Below, one piece after another: positions 33,881-47,602 of a stretch of 64,000 bases of DNA. Made by a program: the position numbers and the translations under genes. The DNA comes from Anthoceros angustus. Taxonomy: Eukaryota > Streptophyta > Anthocerotopsida > Anthocerotales > Anthocerotaceae. The stretch is taken from contig MU008167.1 in NCBI GenBank assembly GCA_010909165.1, forward strand, positions 1,414,001 to 1,478,000, read 5' to 3'. The notes beneath the pieces were generated by a model. The model did not search any database and was not told where the DNA came from. It saw only the letters and a list, made by a program, of their open reading frames with translations. The first letter of the stretch is position 1; each line of letters starts with the position of its first letter.

Positions 33881-36800
33881 CTCATCAAGTTAGCCAACCT
33901 CGTCCTCAGCCAATAGACACAGGCAATTGTCGAGAATCTTATGTATCTAATAGGGACAGACAAATAATAGGCCTTATACCTTACTTGTCCTTTGTCTATA
34001 GGGTCAAGGCCTAACCTTGCAGAGGCAGAGGGAGTTGCGAGTCAATTCATGGCTAACACCATTGGACAACACCACTGTCAAGCATCTTGCGCTTAGATCG
34101 GTACTTAGATGGGGTGCCTAGAGGGAGTGGATGCCCCTTGTGCAAGAAGCTTAGGCACCCCATGGTACAAGTTGTGAAGTACCAAGTCCCATGACGGATA
34201 ATTCCATCCAAAGTGGATTATAATAGACTTCTTCTCTTGATGCTATTATGGCGTTTTGTAGTAGTGAAGGGAGGGTTTCTCACCAGACTAGAAACAAAAG
34301 GGGATCATCTGGTCGGAATGAGATTCACGAGTAGCACATTCTCTCTATCAACCTCTACGTTTGTTCCTTCAATTTCATGTTAGACCATGTTCTTTTTTGA
34401 GTTGATTGAGCTTTCTTGGAAACTATGAAAGCAGGTATTTAATACTATTTTTTAACTTTGAGCGTTTGTGCGTTCTGAAATTCTGGGGCAAGGTCAATCG
34501 GGGATCCGGGAGACCTACCCGATTCTCAAGAGCCGAAAAAGAAGTAGGGGTCAAGTGCTCCACATCCGAGGAGAAACCGTTTTCAGACAAGACTTCAGCT
34601 ACGCTTCAGGATCTGTGCTTGCAGTGGCTACACTCCGCATTCGTGTAGCGAAAGGTGGATTCTGTTCGAAAGATTTCGTGGGAACAGGATACTCACCAGC
34701 AGGGGTGCGGCGCAAGCAGCTATATCTTGGAGTTACTGATGTTGTTCCGGTCTGCAACCTGGGGGCCTGTGCATGCTTGCAAAGTGTGGCAGCCTCTTAC
34801 TGGACGACGCCGGAGAGTGAATGACCCGGTCGCCTGCCTCCAAGGATGATGGCCTCCACAACTGGAAGCTTGTCTCGTCGCTTGCCAATCATCACAGGGT
34901 GAAATCCACATGGAGCAGGGAAACAGACGGCATGCATTACCAAGTCGATGTCCCAGGCCTGGCTCTCTTACCTGGCGGAGAAACGAGCTGCCAAGCATTG
35001 CGAATCCACCACCAGTCCCCTTGGGACTATGGCTGTCGCTGCTCACAAATGCATGCGAGCTTGCCCTAGGGCAGAAATTTATAGAAGCCATATCACAAGC
35101 TCGTGTCAAGCGAGCCTTCTTGCAAGGCTAGCACCGAGGTAGGAAAATTGGAAGCTCGTCTGCTCCGATTGCCTCAAGATTGTCAACCTCGCTTGCGGCG
35201 TGGTGTCAGGATGAAGGATCCGGTACCGCAAGCACGGCCAAGCATCAAACTGAAGGATCGCTGTCCCTGAGCAACGGCAGTGCCAGTTCAATCCTCCGAT
35301 CTTATAAAGTACGATATAAACAGGCCTTGCTACCTCACAAGCACTACGACTGCGGACAACGAGATCCTGCGGGAGAGATGCCGCAAGGAGAGCTGCTCAT
35401 CCCACCGCACGAGCAGCTAATTCAATTTCAGCACCGCACCGGGATCCAACTGACCGCAAGCTCAGACAAGCAGTGGAGTCACAGATACTCCCGTAACGAC
35501 TACACCGAGGTGATACGCACTCCAAATCCACGTCACCGGCGAGCCAGTACTTCTGCACAACGCTCACCAACGCACACAATCCGATCCAATCCAATCCGAT
35601 CCAATCCTCAGCAACATTGGCCGCACAATCCAAAAACCCGTCCGGATGCGCATCCGCATCCTGATCATCAACAAACTCCTTCTCAGCACGAAACTTGCAA
35701 GCAACGAAACCCTACGACACTGCCCGTGACGGCCCCGACCGGCTGAGGTCATCGCAAGTCGGCGTGCCGGCGCGCGAGTCAAGCCGGCTCATCGAATGCG
35801 CTTGACTGTGCGGCGACGAATGCGGCTCACCTGGACTGACCAGTGTCGCCATCTCTCCTTTCCAGAAGCTCGCGCCACCACGCAACAAGCGCAAGCTCCC
35901 TCGCGCCCGCTTCGCAGCGTCTCCGTAAGCGAGAATCTCCTCTCACGACCGGCGACCGTCAAGCGCGCACAGGCATCGCGCTCAGGCCCGCAGCGCAGCG
36001 CAGAGCAGCGCATCCCGCTCGTCAAGAGCTGTCCGATTTCGTCACGCGCCTCCAGCTACTCGCAATCATCTCCACGAGACGTCTCGGCCACCCCGCCCGC
36101 TCGCCACGGTCTCCAACCATTCGCCCCTGGCGGTGTCCGAATTCGCAAATTCACCTGAAACGCTGGACCTCGAACCAGCCAACCAGCTGCCAACCCCGAC
36201 TCCTCCCTTCCCCTGCCCTCCCCCTTCACGATCCACAAACCTACCGCATTCCCCATCAGCGACGCATGGGCGGCGTGCCGTATCCGAATCACACTGACAT
36301 CACTCCACACATGGCCGCTTGGTAACGTGCCGCCCTGCCCGCTCCCTCCCACAACATGCAGGTCCAGGGAGGCTCCCCGTCACGTCAATGTCTCGATAAC
36401 CATCGTCGAAACCCCGCCGCGAATAAACCACACGCCACTCCCCTTTTCTCATAAAATTCATTAAAGAAATCATATTTTACTTTACGCCACGCGCACTTTC
36501 CATAACCTCGACACTAAACAAAAACACACCCTTACGTCCACCTACACGACTCAAATCTAAAATCAAGTGAACTAAGGATTCCAGTCGCAGCCGCACTTTT
36601 CCATCGAGAAACGCGTCTTCCATTTCCTTCCACCTCCTTTCTCCCTCCCTTCTATTCTTGTTGTGAGCGTTAATTCGCAGTGTGTCATCTGTCAACCTTC
36701 CTCTATCCTTTCTTCCTTCCTGCTCCCCTCTTGGCGGCCCTGGAGTACTGCATCCCAAGTCTCCTCATCTCATGGCTTGCGTGCCCCACAAACCCCAAGT

Positions 36801-37458
36801 CAAATCGCCATCGCAGCATCAGCAGCTTCCTAAGCGTCCTCGTTCGCCTTCTTCACCCACCCCACACCCGCCCCGTCGTCTAATATACCTCATCACCAGA
36901 GTACCAGTGCATGTACTGCTACTGCTGCAGCCGGGCGGCGGGCTTTCGTCTCCGGGAATGAATCACACCCTTCCCGCTTTGCCAGCAGGGCTGTAAATCT
37001 GTCTCCTGTCTGTCGGCAGGCGCATCGCCGCGGGCTGCATAAATGCGCCTCCCTTCCCCTTCTTCCTTCACGTGTTGAATCCCGCGGAAATTCAGTTTCG
37101 TTAAACGAGTCGCCGACGCTAGCTGTTGCCGGCCGGGAGTTGGATCCAGCTCCGCTCCAAGGAGCCTGGAGGGCTGGCAGTGGCAGGGCACATTCTTGCT
37201 TTCCTCTGCCAGTTTCTGACAGTTTCCACGGCCGCTCCAAATTAACGTCTCCATTTGTACCACTTCTTTAATAAGTCGAGGCAGAGGACGGGCCCGGCAG
37301 CAGCAGGACCAGCTGTGCTCTGGGCGCGCATGAATTGCGATAGCGAGAGCCGTCCAGGTCCAGGACAGGCGCTCGGGTAGGTAGGCAGCGGCAAGGCTTG
37401 GATTTTGATTCGATTGAGTCGTCTCGTTGCGATTCGGAGCCCGGGTCCGGGAGGGAAG
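33881..37458. other. Intergenic region, GC-richer toward the glyoxal oxidase gene
   Basis: No gene is supported. Up to about 34480 the sequence resembles transposon debris. From 34480 to 37458 it is GC-richer with many short open frames in both directions, none matching a family I recognise. A short stretch near 34766-34818 (ATGCTTGCAAAGTGTGGCAG) resembles the MYAKCGS repeat of the PPR genes and may be a PPR relic. The last few hundred bases should include the promoter and leader of glyoxal oxidase 1. Confidence 0.45.
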
Positions 37459-39444
37459 ATGAGCCAGGGGGTCTGGTGCGCGGCCGGGCTTGTGTTGTGC
37501 GCTGCGCTGCATTTGCTGGGGGTACGGGGGCAGTTTCTGCCGGTGACGCCTGGGAGCTTCCAGCTGCTGGTGGGTAATGGCGGGGTGTCGGCGATGCATA
37601 TGTTCCTCACCATAGCCAACACGGTGGTGCTGTTCGACCGGACGGATTACGGGCCGTCGCAGATTCTGCTGCCCAACGGGATGTGCAGGAACGACCCCAA
37701 GGATTTGGCGCTCACCGTGGACTGTTACGCGCATTCCGTGGAGCTGGACTTGGCCAGCAATGCTGTCAGGCCGCTCTTCATCTTCTCCGACACCTGGTGC
37801 TCTTCGGGGGCCACTGCTGCCAACGGGACGCTCATCCACACTGGAGGATACAACGACGGGGAGAAGGTGGGTGGGAGTGAGGAATCTCGCGTCTTGGAAA
37901 ACTTGCCTGCTCAAGTATGAGTGATGAAAGGTTCGTTGGAGCGTAAAGCAAATTGCATGGGCTGTCGGTGCAGGTTGTGAGGGAATTCACACCTTGTTCA
38001 GATGGGACTTGCGACTGGGTCGAGCTTCCGGCTTCGAAGGCGCAGCTTGCAGTCAAGAGGTGGTACGCTACCAACCATATCCTCCCGGACGGCAAGTCCA
38101 GCATCGTGGTGGGAGGGACCGGGGCCTTCAGCTACGAATTTGTGCCCAGGCCGGCCGGCCAGGGGCCCATCAACTTCCCCTTCTTGAGGCAGACCAATGT
38201 GCAGGGCGTGCAGAATAACCTGTACCCGTTTGTGCTTCTCATGCCTGATGGGAACCTCTTCATCTTTGCCAACAACGAGTCCATCGCCTTCAACTACAAA
38301 ACCAACACGGTGAGTGAGGATTGCAGTATGGGTTGTACGTGATTCCCTCCTTCCCAATTCAGAGAACGCTGGCAGGATTAGAGTACAGAGGATTAGATGA
38401 TCTGATGATGCACCCCGGTGGAAGCAGGTGGTGAGGACGTACCCGGTGTTGAACAGCGGTGGAGGGGGCAGAAACTATCCTTCTACAGGGAGCGCCGTGT
38501 TGCTTCCGTTGCTGGCAAGACAGGGCTTCTCCAGAGCTGAGGTGTTGGTGTGCGGGGGAGCTCCGGTTCAGGCTTACCAGCAGGCCAACAAGAAGGTGTT
38601 CGTGCCAGCTCTGACCGATTGCGGGAGGCTCACAATCACGGACCCGAATCCCGCCTGGAGAATCGAGACCATGCCCACCTCGTGGGTGATGATGGACATG
38701 CTTCTGCTGCCCACGCAGGAGGTTCTCATGATCAATGGGGCTGCTCTCGGGGTTGCAGGCTGGGGCCTGGCAGAGAATCCTGTCCTCAGACCTGCACTCT
38801 ACAGACCCAATGGCTCTTTCGGCTCCAGATTCACTGTAAGCTAAGCTGCTGCTTCAGTCTGCTTCTGTTGTTTAGTTGCCTTCACTTCTCCAGCAATTGC
38901 ATGTCTGAAGTGACGTGTTGTGATTCTGTTTCGAATGTGGCAGACTCTGGGAGCAACCACCATCCCAAGGATGTATCACTCTACAGCGGTGCTGCTGCCC
39001 GACACCCGCGTGCTGGTGGGCGGGTCCAACACGCATGCCGGCTATGTCTTCACCGGGAAGTATCCTACCGAGCTCAGGCTGGAAGCCTACTCTCCCTATT
39101 ACCTGGATGCGGGACATGACAACCTGCGGCCCAGCATTACCAGCCTGTCCACAACTACAGCAGCATATGGCAGCAGCGTCACAGTCACCTTCTCTCTGGC
39201 AACCATTCCCAATTTCAGGTTCGCGGTCACCTTGTACCATCCGCCCTTCACAACCCATTCCTTCGGCCAGGGTCAAAGGCTGCTCATGTTGGCAAACACC
39301 ACCCCTGTTTCAGCCGGGGGTGGAGTGTACACCACCACTGTCACAGTTCCAGACAACAATGTCCATGCCCCTGCAGGCTACCATCTCCTGTTCCTCGTCA
39401 ATTCTGGTGTGCCCAGCGCAGGAGCCTGGCTGCAGCTTGCTTAA
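37459..39444 (+). CDS. GLOX: Glyoxal oxidase-like copper radical oxidase 1
   Basis: Four exons, 37459-37866, 37974-38309, 38428-38835 and 38944-39444, all phase-0 introns, 550 residues. Glyoxal/galactose-oxidase-type enzymes oxidise aldehydes (or alcohols) with O2 to give H2O2, usually in the cell wall. A signal peptide is clear (hydrophobic core LVLCAALHLLGV, likely cut after RG). The N-terminal glyoxal oxidase domain shows NGGVSAMHMF and FDRTDYGPSQ. VLVCGGA holds the likely cross-link cysteine, NYPSTGSAVLLPL the partner region, and MYHSTAVLLPDTRVLVGGSN the Tyr-His copper pair. The C-terminal DUF1929 domain carries THSFGQGQR with the last His ligand. The start was placed at the ATG directly before the signal peptide; an in-frame upstream codon at 37405 is not ATG-compatible with a signal peptide. 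It shares exact intron positions with the paralogue at 52412. Confidence 0.9.
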
Positions 39445-40764
39445 CTTCAGCTCACACCTTGACACTATGCATCTCAGCTGAAGGCTCGCAGATCAGCTGG
39501 GCACAGGGAAACTACCTGCCTTGGCTGTCAGTCAGGATCACAAAACCAACGATTTGGTTTTGCGATCAAACCCTGTGCTTGGTCTTCGGCTGGATCACTT
39601 ACACAACTGCTCTACCTTTGTGACAACTTGAACCACTTTTATGTTCAAGATTGGTATTAGTTACCAACATATATCCCTGGTTGTTGGAGAGTCTCTAGGA
39701 CATCAACAGGCCTCCAGGAATCAGGAAATTTATGATGGAAGATGATCAGAAGATCAGAACCATGCGAATCCCTACTATTGTAGGGTAGTAGGCTCCAGCA
39801 GCATTTTTTCAGCGTGCTGGCAATTTTGGAGTCACCCCATTTCTTGTAGCCAGTAAGGCCATCCCTGCCACCATAAAAGCAATTCATACATTTGTCGTGG
39901 CCTGGACAATTGTTCACGTGAAGTAAACGACAGTCAGTCAAGACAGCCCGCATGTTACGTGACACATGTAACCCATAAAACAGACAGACTGCGCGTGCAA
40001 GAGTGTGCAGCGTGGATGCCCTCTGCATGTACGTGTTCTTACATGGAACCTGCTACTTCCAGCTTGACTTGCTATGTTCCACTTCGCGGCTGCCGTCCCA
40101 CGCCATTGGCCACGGCCGGTGAATCGAACTCCACAGCTCACTGCGATGACACCACGTCCCACGCACATGGTCTTCCAACAGTGTGCCAAGTTGCCAGCTG
40201 CCTTCTGCAAAGCTCGTCAGCTCACTTTTCTGCTGCCGTCTAATAAGCATTTCCAGAATGGACAAGCTTGCGTGTTCTTTTCACTACATGTTTTCTCCTT
40301 GCAAAAGCACAGACTGGTTTACACACTGATCCACAAAGCACAGAGCAAGTTGTGATCAGAAACTTTATACGGAGTGAGAATTTCCGAGAGGGAGGTTAAT
40401 TTTGGAGGACAGGGAAGGAGGAGGACGATAAGAGCATCAGACGCTTAAACCTGGCTCTTTTGCATTTCAAATAGCAGACAACCATACAGCTTCTGCAAAC
40501 ATCTGTCTCAACATACGTCATCCCTTGCAAGACACATACCACGCTGAAAAACTTCGCCGCAAGCTGACAGTGCGCGGAGCCGTCTGCTACCCTGAATGAC
40601 CCCCACTACAGCAGTGTACAACCTCACAAGCCCAGGGCATGCTACAAACAACCAACAACCGATCCTTCAGCTGTCCGTGGGACATGCAAAACGTCCCGAG
40701 ATCAGACTTGCTGAGCAGCCTGCCACAAGACCTGGAGAGGAAAGAGGCAAGTTGTCCAATCCGG
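39445..40764. other. Spacer between convergent GLOX1 and NAC-alpha
   Basis: This holds the 3' ends of the glyoxal oxidase (+) and NAC-alpha (-) transcripts. No further gene was recognised. Short open frames on the minus strand near 39657-40265 do not match a family. Confidence 0.45.
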
Positions 40765-41588
<824 letters not shown>

Positions 41589-44500
41589 ATGGAAAATCGA
41601 GGAATCTCGATCCTTCAAGTGTCAGACGCTCTTGATGGGCGATGGCATGCTTCTGTCGGGGGCGGTGGAATTCTGTCAGTCAGAGGGGAAGCTCGTCCAG
41701 GAGACTGTCTGGCTGCAGATGGATCCTGCAGGGAGGCTCGTCGGCAGGGAAATTCGTGGAGACGATTTTTTCGGGACCCTGCGCTTTGTTGGGACTACAG
41801 GCAAAGGAAGAACAACCTCAGATCGTCTGAGTTCCGGCACTGGCAGCCCCAAGAGGTTCTCTGGTTGAACAAGTCGTACAAGCCAACAGCTTGGGTGGAT
41901 GTGGAGCTTTGTGCTTTGGACAGGGAGATTGTGCATTGTGTCTCCGACTGGCCTGACCCTCGGAGGCCTGGAGCTTACGATAAGGGTGTAATGGCTGAGA
42001 CAGTGAGGAAGCTATGTGATGGGGGCCTTCTCACGGAGGCTGTTGAAGCTTTGGGAATTTTGGTGCAGACGGACATCTGTCTTTCCAAATTTCTCTTCTA
42101 TGCTGTACTGAAGCAGTGTGTGGTCAAGAGGGATGTTGTTCTGGGGAGCCGAGTGCATGCTTTCACGGTGAGGAAGGGGTATGAATCAGATACGTTTCTG
42201 GGCAACCACATTCTGCGAATGTATGCTTCTCATGGCAGGTTGCAGGACGCAATGAATGTGTTCGAAGCTGTTGCTGAACCGGATGCCTTTATGTGGTCTT
42301 CTATAATATCCGCGCATGTGAAGCTCGGGCAAGACAAGCAGGCGATACTTTTGTACCAGCGGACGCGGGGATCCAGTGTGATGCCAGATGGGCATGTTTT
42401 TGTGGCAGCGCTTCAAGCTTGTGCGAGGGCTGGGGACTTGAAAACCGGACAGCAGGTGCACGCTGATGTGTTGGTCAGTGGCTTGGAGTCTGACTTGTTT
42501 GTTGGTAACGGCTTGGTAAACATGTATGCAAAGTGTGGCAGCTTGGAGGACGCTCAGGGAGTGTTTGACGCACTTGGTAAAAAAAATGTGGTGACGTGGA
42601 ATGCCATAATAGGAGGGTATTCCCAGCAGGGTATGGGTCACCAGGCCCTGCGTCTCTACTGTGCTATGCAAGAGGAAGGGCTGATTGTACCCAATTCCGT
42701 GACATTTGTGTGCCTCCTTCAGGCATGTGCAAGTGTTGGCACCTCAGCGTTGGGGAAGGGGAAGCAGCTTCATGCCCAAATCAGACAACTAGGACATGAA
42801 GCCGATGGGTTTGTTGCCAACAGTTTGCTGAACATGTACGCGAAGTGTGGCAGCTTAGAAGATGCTTGGAGAGTGTTTGACGTCCTTGGTCAGAAAGATG
42901 TGGTGATGTGGAATGCCTTGATAGCAGGGTATGTCCAGCAAGACAGGCACCAGGAAGCCCTTAGTCTTTACAGTGTGATGCTACAAGAGGGCGTGGCTGT
43001 ACCCAATTCCGTAACATTTGTTTGCCTCCTCCAAGCATGTGCAAGTTTGGGCACACCCGCTTTGGGGAAGGGGAAACAGCTTCATGTGCACATCAGAGAA
43101 CAGGGGCATCAAGGTGATGCCTTTGTAGGCAGCAGTTTGGTGAACATGTATGCCAAGTGCGGTAGCTTAGAACATGCGCTCAGAGTGTTCAACGGGCTTG
43201 GTCAGAAGCATGTGGTGACGTGGACTACCATGATAGCAGGGTATGCCCAGCAGGGTATGGGGCTGGAAGCCCTTCGTCTTTACAGTGCTATGCAAGAGGA
43301 AGGCATGGCTGTACCTGATTCCGTGACATTTGTTTGCCTCTTGCAAGCATGTGCCAGTGTGGGTACCCAGGCTTTAGAGAAGGGTAAGCAGCTTCATTTG
43401 CAAATCAGGGAACTAGGATACCAAACTGATGTCTTTGTAGCGAACACTTTGGTGAACATGTACGCAAAGTGTGGTAGCTTGGAAGATGCTGAGATATTAT
43501 TTGACGGACTTGTTCAGAAAGATGTGGTAACGTGGACTGCCATGATAGCAGGGTATTCCCAACAGGGCATGGGGCACAAAGCCCTTTGTATTTACAGTGC
43601 TATGCAACAAGAAGGCATGGCTGTGCCTGATGCTGTGACGTTTGTGTGCCTCCTACAGGCATGTGCAAGTGTCGGCACCCCAGCCCTGGAGAAGGGCAAG
43701 CAGCTTCATACTCTAATCAGGGAACTAGGACATGAAGCTGATGAGTTCTTAGCCAACAGTTTGGTTAACATGTATTCAAAGTGTGGCAGCTTGGAAGACG
43801 CTCAAAGAGTATTTGATCGGCTTGGTCAAAAAGATGTGGCTACGTGGAATGTTATGATAGCTGGGTATTCTCAGCAGGGTATGGGGCAGGAAGCTCTTCG
43901 CCTCTATAGCAGTATGCAAAAAGAAAGCATGGCTGTGCCTGATACTGTGACATTCATGTGCCTCCTACAGGCATGCGCCAATGTGTCAGCTTTATATCTT
44001 GGTAGGCAGCTACATGCACAGATTGTAGAACAAGGGCTTCAGGCTGATGTGTGTGTAGCCGGCAGTTTGATACACATGTATGGAAAGTCCGGGAGCACAG
44101 TTGATGCACAGCTCGTCTTTGATGCCCTGCTTCAACGAGACTTAGTTGCCTGGAATGCACTCATTGCCGGCTACACCTGTCAAGGAGACAGTGAAGTGGT
44201 CTTCGGCTTGATTCAGAAAATGAGAGAGGATGGCATACAGCCAAACAGTGTCACATTCCTTAGTGTACTAACAGTGTGTAGTCATGCAGGTCTAGTGATC
44301 AAGGGGTGGGAGTACTTTGAGGCCATGGGCAGAAATTACGGCATAGCTCCCACAGAGAACCATTACACTTGCATGGTGGATATCCTGGGTCGTGTTGGAC
44401 AACTGGATGAGGCTTTGCGTCTTGTCAAGTCAATGCCCACACCACCAAGTATTGCAATTTGGCACACTCTGCTGGGTGCTTGTCAGAAATGGAGCAATGT

Positions 44501-45047
44501 GGAGGTCGCGATCCATGCTTTCAATGAAGCAGTGAAGCTAGACAAAAAAGATGCCACAGCATATGTGTTGATGTCAAACACGTACACCGGTGCCCAGATG
44601 TGGAAGCAGGCACATAAGATGCATGTACAGAGAAAGCTATTCAGGGCATGGAAGCAGCCTGGTCAGAGCTGGTGGACAGACAACGGCGGACTGGTCCATA
44701 GTTTTTTGGTGGGGGATGAGAAGCATCCCCAGAGCCAAGGAAGGGTGAGGCAGGTATTTCCTAACATGAAGACAAAAGAATCTGTTCCGCACCTCAAGTC
44801 ATCACCGACTGCAATATCTTCTGATAGGAAGGAATATTGTTCGTTTGGGCACAGCCTGAAGCTAGATCTTGCATTTTCCCGAAGGAACGTACTCGATGGT
44901 ACCACCATAATCACAGTGAAAGATATACGACTTTACTTATGTTGATTGTGCAACGTATCAGAGGAGCGACCGATCACCTGCAGACATGCAATTCGGATGC
45001 TAACTGTGCAGGGTCGAGAATGGTGGTGCAACGGCCGCTGGTACTGA
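41589..45047 (+). CDS. PLS-class PPR protein with degenerate DYW-like tail
   Basis: The open frame 41589-44945 encodes 1118 residues without introns; the same frame continues past one TGA to a second stop at 45045-45047. The PPR array resembles the gene at 909 (shared start of array, LTEAVEALGILVQ) but has two fewer P-L-S triplets. An E region follows (YTCMVDILGRVGQLDEAL) with PG box PGQSWW at about 1024 and GDEKHPQSQ. Then a DYW-deaminase-like tail appears: HSLKLDLAF at 1088 where functional domains have HSEKLA, so the catalytic Glu is Leu. VKDIRLYLC-(TGA)-LC replaces the CGDC zinc motif, with TGA one base change from Gly GGA. It ends RPITCRHAIRM and CNGRWY where CSCGDYW is usual. The protein may bind RNA and recruit an editing enzyme in trans, or be decaying. 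Likely organelle-targeted, by family. Confidence 0.85.
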
Positions 45048-47602
45048 ATCCTAAACCCTAAATCCGCTCTGTTCTAATCGTTTGTGCAGGAACAGGACCT
45101 ATTTATCTACGATAGCAGGGATTCCTCAGTAGGGAGATCATCAGGCGAAGATATCGATATATCATCGACGCCCACCGCACACCGATCAACGAAGTTTTCG
45201 CTCCATATAACCCCTTATTCGTACCCTTTACAGAGAACCAAGCCGAATGCTTCGTGAATTCTAATTACTTTCTGCCCAATGAACCTATATCTTAATAAAT
45301 ATCGCATGCCTCGTGAACTCTAACTGGTCTGCCAAATGCACGGCAGAACGAACACTGCACATGGACAAGCTCGTAAGTTGAGACTTGTCTACAATTCTAT
45401 CAAATTACAAAATTAAAAAACCAAACTGGTCTAGAATTTGTGAATTAAAGATCGGGTAACATTTTACATTAATAAGCAAATCTCCTTACTTTACCATTAG
45501 AAGAAGTATATTACGGTCCACTAAGAATGGCGTACCGGTCAACTAAGAATGGAGTACCGGTCCGCTAAGAATGGAGTACATGGAGTACCGGTCCACTAAA
45601 AATGGAGTACCATTGATGAAACACAAATAAAGCAGGTTGCATTTGGATTACAAAAGCTATGCACCAAGAGATTCTTCATGCTGGAGTAAAAATGGGCGTG
45701 CCCAGTGTTGCCATGAGGCATTCATTAGCATCTCGTCTGTCATCATGGACATTGGTGGAGCGGATTACCTCACAGCAAAGTGAGAATAGTTGGAGAAACA
45801 TCGACCCTCTATACTCTCGTTGTCCATACGAGAGCCAACTATCTCATAGCAAAGTTGGAATGGTCGGAGCAATCAATATGGAGAAACATCGATCCTCTAT
45901 GCTCTCATTGTTTGTGTAAGATGTGACCCTATTTCAATAAGTCCATCACATAAATTTTGTCAATCTCGTAGCGTTATGTGTTTCAAGAGGTTTGCAATTT
46001 GCATCTCATACTCTGCTCCTAAGTCACTCTCTGCCACTCATTTGACTAACATGCAAATAATTTGGCTAGCATGTAGAAGGTTATATAGTCAGGAGGAAAA
46101 TTTGGTGACTCTATGAAAAGCCTGAAAGAATCAAAATGAACCCTGCAGCTTGGACTCCATCAAGAAGTAGGTACGAGAGCTCCTCCATCCTTGAGCATAA
46201 ATGAGGCAGATGGCATTTGGATTACAAACGCCATATCAAGTAAATATTATATCTTGCATCTTTGCGTGCTGCTTTTACTGCTTTCTCTACTTTTCTTCCT
46301 ATCTGGCTTTTGTCAAATAAAGATCCAAGGGCTATGGGGTCAACTAGTGCGCAATTAGAAAAATAGAAGAACCCAAACACACTTCGCATGTCTGCAAGTT
46401 AATCTATATGAGATATTCATGAGATTAAGAAATAAAGCACGTTAATCTTAGTCTGTTAAATGGTTTTGTATGTGAGTTGTGTGTAGAGGGGTCAGAGCAG
46501 TACTTTTCTCAAGCTGTTTTGCCTCCTCCACATTTGGGTATGTGGAAAATCAATGAGCCACATTGGAAAATAGATCCTATAGTGCAAGGTCATAGAATCA
46601 TCGAGATAGTCACGTTTTTAGAATAGCAGGTGGCTCCACCATTGTACTTGGGACCTTCAACAAAATACTAATGAGGGATGTTCCCCTTCATTTTTAGCAT
46701 GGAGCTTGGTAGCTTCAGAGTCATGTCATGTTATCAAGTTTCAGTTGTGTTTTTGTGTGTGTGAGGGAGAGACTCCCTATGACTCATGTGCTAACGTGGG
46801 ATACTGCTGGACTCATCAAGCTTTCTTGTTAAGTGTGCTAGCAGCCTTGCTTACACAGGCCTAGCCTTGTGTGTGACTACTAGCTGTTGTTGTAACATTG
46901 TGCACTAACAAGAGCTTGTTGAGCTGTGTTCAAAAGGCATCGCATTAAATAAAGCGCTGTTATCAAGCCCAATTGCCTCAACACTAACCCGTATACGTCA
47001 TGCAGGCTCACTCGCCATTGTGAGTACACTACCAACTAGAGAGCTTGTGCAGGTAGCAAGGAAGCAGAGGTACTTTGCCACTTGGCTAGGTCTTGTTATC
47101 TTTTCCCAAAGAGAGCATTATTAGCAGGTCTCATTGTCTGAAATTTTATAGATTATAATTTAAAATATTTTAAAGATTTATTTTTATTATATTATTTTAA
47201 TAAATTTTATTTATCATATTTATACATAAGATATCTATCTTAATTACTTGTGTTTACAGTGTAAGGCAAAGTTTGCTAGAATGAAGGAAATTCTATGTGT
47301 AGGGTCCAAGCTTAAAGCTAATGGGTTACCCAATGCTATGGGTAGTACCTACTATATATGTACCTAGTAGCTTTAAAAAGGGGAAATGGACAAGGGAGGT
47401 GTAGATGCACATGTCTCCTTAGCGTTCGTGGAGGGACCCTGCTTGCTGTGTCACAAAGTACGTCGCTCTCGTTCGCGGTCTGCTTCCTCTCCTTTTCTGC
47501 TACGCGGGTGCTGCAATTCTCTGTTCACCTCCCGGACTTGGTGACCACCCATCGCGGCATCAAGCTCCTCATCTTGCGTCCATCTCGCGCCATCTCGCAG
47601 CA
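45048..47602. other. Intergenic region between PPR gene 2 and RABF2
   Basis: No gene was recognised. It contains a short tandem array of (GGTCCACTAAGAATGGAGTACC)-like units at 45510-45612, a diverged doubled segment around 45770-45910, and a doubled GCATTTGGATTACAAA motif (45638 and 46214). The region 46760-47000 has a composition and CTTGTG/GAGCTTGT motifs that recall LTR sequence, but no element boundary could be set. The last 100 or so bases are the RABF2 leader. Confidence 0.45.
45510..45612. repeat. Short tandem array, about 22-bp unit
   Basis: Four or five imperfect units built around CTAAGAATGGAGTACCGGTC. It is AT-neutral with no coding potential. Confidence 0.7.

Noticed and set aside
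34766-34818. Possible PPR relic (AAGTGTGGCAGCCTC)
   Set aside because: Only about 50 bp resemble the MYAKCGSL unit; too short to list as a pseudogene.
40060-40200. Weak similarity to the NAC-alpha upstream region (41395-41470)
   Set aside because: The shared CAGCTCAC-GCGATG blocks are short and interrupted; not enough to call a duplication.
46760-47000. Possible solo LTR
   Set aside because: Motifs recall LTR sequence, but no TG...CA bounds or target duplication could be found.
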